From contig JBNKLQ010000126.1 in assembly GCA_050292445.1 (NCBI GenBank), positions 1 to 16,726 on the forward strand: DNA of 16,726 bases, given 5' to 3'. The DNA is from Leptofilum sp050292445. Its GTDB lineage: Bacteria > Chloroflexota > Anaerolineae > Promineifilales > Promineifilaceae. The notes below the pieces were generated by a model, which was not told where the DNA came from, ran no database searches, and saw only the letters and a list, made by a program, of their open reading frames with translations. The first letter of the stretch is position 1. The number at the start of each line of letters is the position of its first letter. Both the position numbers and the translations under genes were made by a program. This document shows positions 13,103-16,726 of the stretch, piece after piece.

Positions 13103-15334
13103 TTACGGCCGTTCTGGACGGTCACCTTCAGGAATGTCACGATACACATCATCGTAGCTCTGGAATTCACTGGCAACCACCAGGTCATAAGCGTTTTCAG
13201 CATTGACCTGCTGCACAGGCAGGAAGAAGCATTCTACTTCGCCCTCTTGGGTTGGGTCATTGGTCAATTCCGCCATGGTATAGCTTTGCAGCCCATCCAC
13301 AGCTTCGCCCTTGATCAACTGGTCCATCATGTTGACGGCCAACGGAGACAGGTCACGGATATCTTTGAGGATGGAGACGGTCAGCTCGCCTTTGACGATG
13401 CTGTTCACACCATCAGCGGTGGCATCCTGGCCAGAAATCGGTACGGAGCCAGCCAAACCTTGGGCTTTCATCGCTTGCAGCGCGCCCAAAGCGGTACCGT
13501 CATTAGAGGCAACCACGGCATCGATGTCGTTACCGGTAGCCACGAGAATATTTTCCATAATCTTCAGGGCATTGGCTGCATCCCAGTTGTCTACCCATTG
13601 GTCGGCGACGATTTCAATCTTGCCAGCTTCAACGTAGGGATCAACGATTTCATCTTGACCTTGACGGAAGAGGATGGCGTTGTTGTCGGTGGGGGAACCA
13701 CCCAGTTTCACGACGCGGGCCGGACCATTGGCAGCCACATCCCAATTCTCGATGTCCAGGGCTTCCATCACGCCCAGCGCTTGCTGGCGACCCACTTCAA
13801 CGTTGTTGAAGGAAAGGTAGGCAGCAATGTCGGGGGATTTGATGAGGCGATCATAGGCCAATACTTTTACACCAGCAGCGGCAGCATTAGCTACGGCCGT
13901 TGACAGCGCATCACCATCTTCAGCAATAATAATCAACCCGGAAACACCCTGGCTGACCATATTGTCGATCTGGTCGATTTGCAGTTTGACGTCATGATTG
14001 GCTTCTTGGGACAATACTTCATAACCCAGGTCTTCTAACAAACCACGCATCAGTACTTCTTCGTTCTTCCAACGCTCAGTAGCGAAGTCAGAGAAGGACA
14101 GACCCACTTTCAAGGGTTCGCTCATCGTTTCTTCAGCCGGAGCAGCGGATTCTTCACCAGGTCGTGCTGGGCGGTCACCCTCGGGGATGTCACGATACAC
14201 ATCATCGTAGCTCTGGAATTCACTGGCAACCACCAGGTCATAAGCGTTTTCAGTATTAACCTGCTGCACAGGCAGGAAGAAGCATTCCACTTCACCTTCT
14301 TGTGTCGGGTCATTGGTTAATTCGGCCATGGTATAGCTTTGCAGCCCATCCACAGCTTCGCCCTTGATCAGCTGATCCATCATGTCGACGGCCAACGGAG
14401 ACAGGTCGCGGATATCTTTGAGGATGGAGACGGTCAGCTCGCCTTTGACAATGCTGTTCACACCGTCAGCGGTAGCATCCTGGCCGGAAATCGGTACGGA
14501 ACCAGCCAAACCCTGGGCTTTCATTGCCTGCAGCGCACCCAAAGCGGTGCCGTCATTGGAGGCAACCACAGCGTCGATGTCATTACCAGCGGCCACGAGG
14601 ATGTTCTCCATAATCTTCAGGGCATTGGCAGCATCCCAGTTGTCTACCCATTGGTCAGCCACAATTTCGATTTTGCCTGCTTCGACGTAGGGCTCAACGA
14701 TTTCATCCTGACCCTGACGGAAGAGGATGGCGTTGTTGTCGGTGGGAGAACCACCCAATTTCACGACGCGGGCCGGGCCATTGGCGGCTACGTCCCAGTT
14801 CTCGATGTCCAGGGCTTCCATGACGCCCAGCGCTTGCTGGCGACCCACTTCAACGTTGTTGAAGGAGAGGTAAGCAGCAATGTTGGGGGATTTGATGAGC
14901 CGGTCATAGGCCAATACTTTTACACCAGCAGCGGCAGCATTATCTACGGCCGTTGCCAATGCATCACCATCTTCAGCAATAATAATCAACCCGGCAACAC
15001 CCTGGCTGACCATATTGTCGATCTGGTCGATTTGCAGCTTGACATCATGATTGGCTTCCTGCGACAGGACTTCGTAGCCCTTGGCTTCCAACAAACCACG
15101 CATCAGCACTTCTTCGTTCTTCCAACGCTCAGTAGCGAAGTCAGAAAACGACAGGCCGACTTTGACGGTTTCACCCGTTGCTTCATCAATAACGGGTTCA
15201 GACGTAGGGGCAGCCGGTTCGTCTGTAGCCACAGCGGCAGGTTCTTCCGTTTCGCTGCCACCGCAGCTAATTAAAAGTAGCATGGCCAGAACGGCCGTAA
15301 ATAAAAACAAAAATCTACTATATTTGGATTTCAT
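13103..15334 (-). CDS. xylF: Tandem two-domain XylF-like sugar-binding lipoprotein
   Basis: A 743-residue exported lipoprotein of twice the normal length. The signal peptide has lipobox LIS-C (modified Cys24), followed by an acidic/Pro-rich linker. Two xylose-type binding domains follow at about 57-391 and 408-743, joined by a linker of about 16 residues rich in Ala, Glu and Pro. Each domain has the XylF landmarks: ATERWKNEE, LAYDRLI, GGSPTDNNAILFRQGQ, DQWVDNWD, ALKIMEN, DAVVASND and ISGQDA. The two domains differ at about 11 of roughly 335 residues, yet their DNA differs at about 6% of bases in the 360 bases I compared. It has a strong AGGAGG ribosome-binding site five bases before ATG 15334. 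It is the first gene of the operon, so probably the most expressed. The CGG CCG TAA at its end is one of the ACGGCCGT copies. Both sites look ligand-competent; xylose or a related monosaccharide is the likely ligand. Confidence 0.93.
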   Translation of the reverse strand: MKSKYSRFLFLFTAVLAMLLLISCGGSETEEPAAVATDEPAAPTSEPVIDEATGETVKVGLSFSDFATERWKNEEVLMRGLLEAKGYEVLSQEANHDVKLQIDQIDNMVSQGVAGLIIIAEDGDALATAVDNAAAAGVKVLAYDRLIKSPNIAAYLSFNNVEVGRQQALGVMEALDIENWDVAANGPARVVKLGGSPTDNNAILFRQGQDEIVEPYVEAGKIEIVADQWVDNWDAANALKIMENILVAAGNDIDAVVASNDGTALGALQAMKAQGLAGSVPISGQDATADGVNSIVKGELTVSILKDIRDLSPLAVDMMDQLIKGEAVDGLQSYTMAELTNDPTQEGEVECFFLPVQQVNTENAYDLVVASEFQSYDDVYRDIPEGDRPARPGEESAAPAEETMSEPLKVGLSFSDFATERWKNEEVLMRGLLEDLGYEVLSQEANHDVKLQIDQIDNMVSQGVSGLIIIAEDGDALSTAVANAAAAGVKVLAYDRLIKSPDIAAYLSFNNVEVGRQQALGVMEALDIENWDVAANGPARVVKLGGSPTDNNAILFRQGQDEIVDPYVEAGKIEIVADQWVDNWDAANALKIMENILVATGNDIDAVVASNDGTALGALQAMKAQGLAGSVPISGQDATADGVNSIVKGELTVSILKDIRDLSPLAVNMMDQLIKGEAVDGLQSYTMAELTNDPTQEGEVECFFLPVQQVNAENAYDLVVASEFQSYDDVYRDIPEGDRPERP
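13107..14119 (-). repeat. Direct repeat unit encoding binding domain 2
   Basis: One of two homologous units offset by exactly 1053 bases (351 codons). It aligns without gaps to 14160-15172. In 13141-13500 against 14194-14553 I counted 23 differences in 360 bases, mostly at third codon positions. Confidence 0.9.
14160..15172 (-). repeat. Direct repeat unit encoding binding domain 1
   Basis: Partner of 13107-14119. The 40 bases between the units encode part of the inter-domain linker and have no counterpart outside it. Confidence 0.9.
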
Positions 15335-15339
15335 ATCTT

Positions 15340-15345
15340 CCTCCT
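15340..15345 (-). promoter_or_regulatory. Strong ribosome-binding site of the tandem binding protein
   Basis: AGGAGG on the minus strand, five bases before ATG 15334. This is the best ribosome-binding site in the operon and fits a highly expressed first gene. Confidence 0.8.
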
Positions 15346-15413
15346 TGATTTGGGCGATTTAGCCAAAAATAGTTAGCTCCTCCTATTAAAACTTAACAAA
15401 AAACAGCTGTACA

Positions 15414-15474
15414 CCCTCATCTCCCTCTCATTTCATGAGGGAATCCCCCCTATTCATTAGGGGAATCCCCTATT
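15414..15474. promoter_or_regulatory. Inverted and direct repeats in the divergent spacer, possible operators
   Basis: The spacer between the binding-protein gene (-) and the response regulator gene (+) holds three symmetric elements. CCCTCAT (15414-15420) pairs with ATGAGGG (15435-15441). CCCCTA (15447-15452) pairs with TAGGGG (15458-15463). GGGAATCCCC followed by TATT occurs twice, beginning at 15439 and 15461 (the first copy has two extra C). Placement between divergent genes, one of them a DNA-binding regulator, suggests binding sites for that regulator. I could not place promoter elements for either gene with confidence. Confidence 0.4.
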
Positions 15475-15476
15475 TC

Positions 15477-15484
15477 AAGGTGAG
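15477..15484 (+). promoter_or_regulatory. Ribosome-binding site supporting the start at 15489
   Basis: AAGGTGAG ends four bases before ATG 15489. Neither the upstream in-frame ATG at 15435 nor the downstream one at 15531 has a comparable element, so it decides the start used here. Confidence 0.5.
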
Positions 15485-15488
15485 AGGT

Positions 15489-16583
15489 ATGGTAGTAGGC
15501 ATAAATAGATTCCAATGGCATAATAAACAGATGGAAACAGCACGTGTGCTTTTGGCTGATGATCACGCTGTCGTCCGTACTGGCATTCGTACCGCTCTAG
15601 AAGATTTACCTAACCTGGAGATTGTCGGTGAAGTTGGCGACGGAAATGAATTAATTCAGGCGCTGGAGCAGTTAAAGCCTGCCTGTTTATTAATTGACGT
15701 CACCATGCCAGACTTTGAGCCAATTTCCACCATCAGATGGATTCGCGCCCGCTATCCAGACCTTACGATTTTGGTCGTTAGCGCCTACGATGACGATATT
15801 TACGTTCAAGGCTTATTGAGTGCAGGTGTCAACGGATATCATCTAAAAGATCAGCCCTTAAACGATTTAAGATTGGCCGTAACGCGTGTTCTCTCTGGAG
15901 AACGCTGGATATCGAGCACCTTGCTAGACAAATTACTCAAGCCCCAAACAGTAGATAACCATCTGCCCCAACTGTCTTCCCGCCAGCAAGATATTTTGCG
16001 CCTGTTAGTCGATGGACTTGATAATCGGTCAATTGCCCAAGAACTAAATTTGAGCATTAAAACCATCGAAAATCATTTAACACGCCTATACCGGCAATTG
16101 GGTGTTCATCATCGACTGGCGGCAGCCAGCTTTGTTCACGAACATCCCGAACTGCTCGCCCACTCCGGCATAATGGCCCAAAAGGAGCCAGTACAGGTTC
16201 AACTGCCAGTTGACCAACAGACAGCCATTCTGGTCGTGGACGACAACAAACGGTACCGCAGCCAATTGCGCCGGATGATTGGCAAAGTACAGCCTAACGC
16301 GATGATTTATGAAGCGGGCAACATGGCCGAAGCGCTGCACCTGGTAGAAAAAGTTGTACCCTGGCTTTCTTTTGTAGATGTGGTCCTGGCCGATGAAGAC
16401 GGAATCATTTGTACCAGACGTATTAAATCAAAGTTCCCCGCCTCACGAGTTGTGTTAATCAGTGCTTATCCAGATCGTGAATTTCATCGCCGAGGTTTAG
16501 AGGCTGGGGCTATCGCGTTTTTGGATAAGAAGGATTTGGACGCAGCCACCCTGCGTCAGATCATTCAAGATGCGGTAGGCTAA
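15489..16583 (+). CDS. Response regulator with receiver-LuxR HTH-receiver order
   Basis: A 364-residue cytoplasmic two-component regulator. Receiver 1 (about 19-135) has acidic pair D24/D25, phospho-acceptor D70 (LLIDVTMPD), S98 and K120. A LuxR/NarL-type helix-turn-helix (about 162-220) reads LSSRQQDILRLLVDGLDNRSIAQ, then SIKTIENHLTRLYRQLGV. Receiver 2 (about 248-364) has D251/D252, likely acceptor D297 (FVDVVLADEDG), S325 and K347, so it too looks phosphorylatable. NarL-type proteins normally stop after the helix-turn-helix at about 210-220 residues; the extra C-terminal receiver is uncommon. The start is uncertain: ATG 15489 has a ribosome-binding site, but ATG 15531 (METARVLLADDH) begins exactly at the domain, and ATG 15435 is also open. 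It is divergent from the sugar transporter operon and five bases before another ABC ATPase gene, so it probably controls sugar uptake genes. Confidence 0.9.
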   Translation: MVVGINRFQWHNKQMETARVLLADDHAVVRTGIRTALEDLPNLEIVGEVGDGNELIQALEQLKPACLLIDVTMPDFEPISTIRWIRARYPDLTILVVSAYDDDIYVQGLLSAGVNGYHLKDQPLNDLRLAVTRVLSGERWISSTLLDKLLKPQTVDNHLPQLSSRQQDILRLLVDGLDNRSIAQELNLSIKTIENHLTRLYRQLGVHHRLAAASFVHEHPELLAHSGIMAQKEPVQVQLPVDQQTAILVVDDNKRYRSQLRRMIGKVQPNAMIYEAGNMAEALHLVEKVVPWLSFVDVVLADEDGIICTRRIKSKFPASRVVLISAYPDREFHRRGLEAGAIAFLDKKDLDAATLRQIIQDAVG

Positions 16584-16588
16584 GGTTA

Positions 16589-16726
16589 ATGGCCACTCAA
16601 CCCCTCTTGCGCGCCATTGGCATCTCAAAACAGTATGGCAGTCTGACTGCTCTGCAAAATGTCAGTCTGGAAATCAGGCCCGGAGAAGTAGTTGGCCTGG
16701 CCGGTCGCAGCGGCGCTGGTAAATCC
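16589..16726 (+). CDS. Sugar-type ABC transporter ATPase, 3' partial
   Basis: The first 46 residues of an ABC ATPase, cut by the window end. It begins MATQPLLRAIGISKQYGS and reaches the Walker A motif GRSGAGKS at residues 39-46. The wording ALQNVSLEIRPGEVVGLAGRSGAGKS resembles the first domain of carbohydrate ATPases of the RbsA/XylG group. It starts five bases after the response regulator stop, with AAGG overlapping that stop, so the two genes are almost certainly co-transcribed and translationally coupled. It would be the ATPase of a second transport system continuing to the right. Confidence 0.82.
   Translation, partial: MATQPLLRAIGISKQYGSLTALQNVSLEIRPGEVVGLAGRSGAGKS

Larger units (their letters stand above)
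493..15298. repeat. Dispersed palindromic octamer ACGGCCGT, 16 copies
   Basis: Exact copies begin at 493, 1028, 1635, 3051, 3732, 4145, 4655, 6684, 7335, 9868, 9953, 11094, 13105, 13893, 14946 and 15291. With base composition near 54% GC, about 0.3 would be expected by chance (my estimate). Fifteen overlap coding sequence. In the reading direction of each gene they read Thr-Ala-Val (7 copies), Arg-Pro (4) or Gly-Arg (4), so all three phases are used and codon preference alone does not explain them. The copy at 9953 overlaps a start codon. Two copies are the centre of 14-base palindromes: TTTACGGCCGTAAA (1632-1645) and GGAACGGCCGTTCC (4142-4155). At least 12 further CGGCCG cores have a changed outer base. 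Confidence 0.85.

Noticed and set aside
13107..15172. The duplicated binding domains as a possible assembly artefact
   Set aside because: The two units differ at about 6% of bases, mostly silently, and have a distinct linker between them. A collapsed or duplicated contig would give identical copies.
14339..15274. A 311-residue open frame on the + strand inside the tandem binding-protein gene, and a similar 270-residue frame at 13091-13903
   Set aside because: They are antisense to a clear lipoprotein gene with two recognisable domains. They are similar to each other only because the underlying DNA is duplicated, and neither resembles a known protein or has a ribosome-binding site.
493..15298. 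The ACGGCCGT copies as operator sites of one regulator
   Set aside because: Nearly all copies are inside coding regions of functionally unrelated genes, and none lies in the main spacers where promoters would be.

Overview
The window looks like chromosomal DNA of a free-living heterotrophic bacterium of medium GC content. My best guess is Chloroflexota (Anaerolineae-type). That guess rests on general gene style and on the abundance of monosaccharide ABC transport genes, not on a marker gene, so treat it as inference. No rRNA, tRNA, CRISPR array, transposase or phage gene was seen.

Left part (1-2782, + strand): the 3' part of a major facilitator family exporter, then an enolase-superfamily (mandelate racemase/muconate lactonizing type) sugar-acid enzyme, then a small membrane-anchored protein whose start overlaps the enzyme's stop. 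A GC-rich inverted repeat separates this block from a convergent four-helix membrane protein of unknown function (2862-3248, - strand).

Centre (3380-7398, + strand): two housekeeping genes, folC (folylpolyglutamate/dihydrofolate synthase) and lon (ATP-dependent protease), each followed by an inverted repeat. The one after lon is a good bidirectional terminator facing the end of the next operon.

Right part (7514-15334, - strand): a xylose-type (XylFGH) ABC importer operon. Transcribed from right to left it reads: a 743-residue lipoprotein made of two nearly identical XylF-like binding domains in one chain; one XylG-like double ATPase; a XylH-like permease; a second, single-domain XylF-like lipoprotein; and a second XylH-like permease. 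So three binding domains and two permeases share one visible ATPase. A strong stem-loop lies just after the tandem binding-protein gene and may keep that gene's expression above that of the downstream genes.

Right edge (15489-16726, + strand): divergent from the operon is a response regulator of uncommon order (receiver, LuxR-type helix-turn-helix, second receiver). Five bases later comes the beginning of another sugar-type ABC ATPase, cut by the window end. The divergent spacer contains palindromic and directly repeated elements that could be operator sites. A two-component system controlling sugar uptake is the natural reading, but no histidine kinase is in view.

One signal runs across most of the window. 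The palindromic octamer ACGGCCGT occurs 16 times, against roughly 0.3 expected. Fifteen copies are in coding sequence, on both strands and in all three reading phases. This resembles the HIP1 octamer of cyanobacteria and is the most unusual thing in the sequence.
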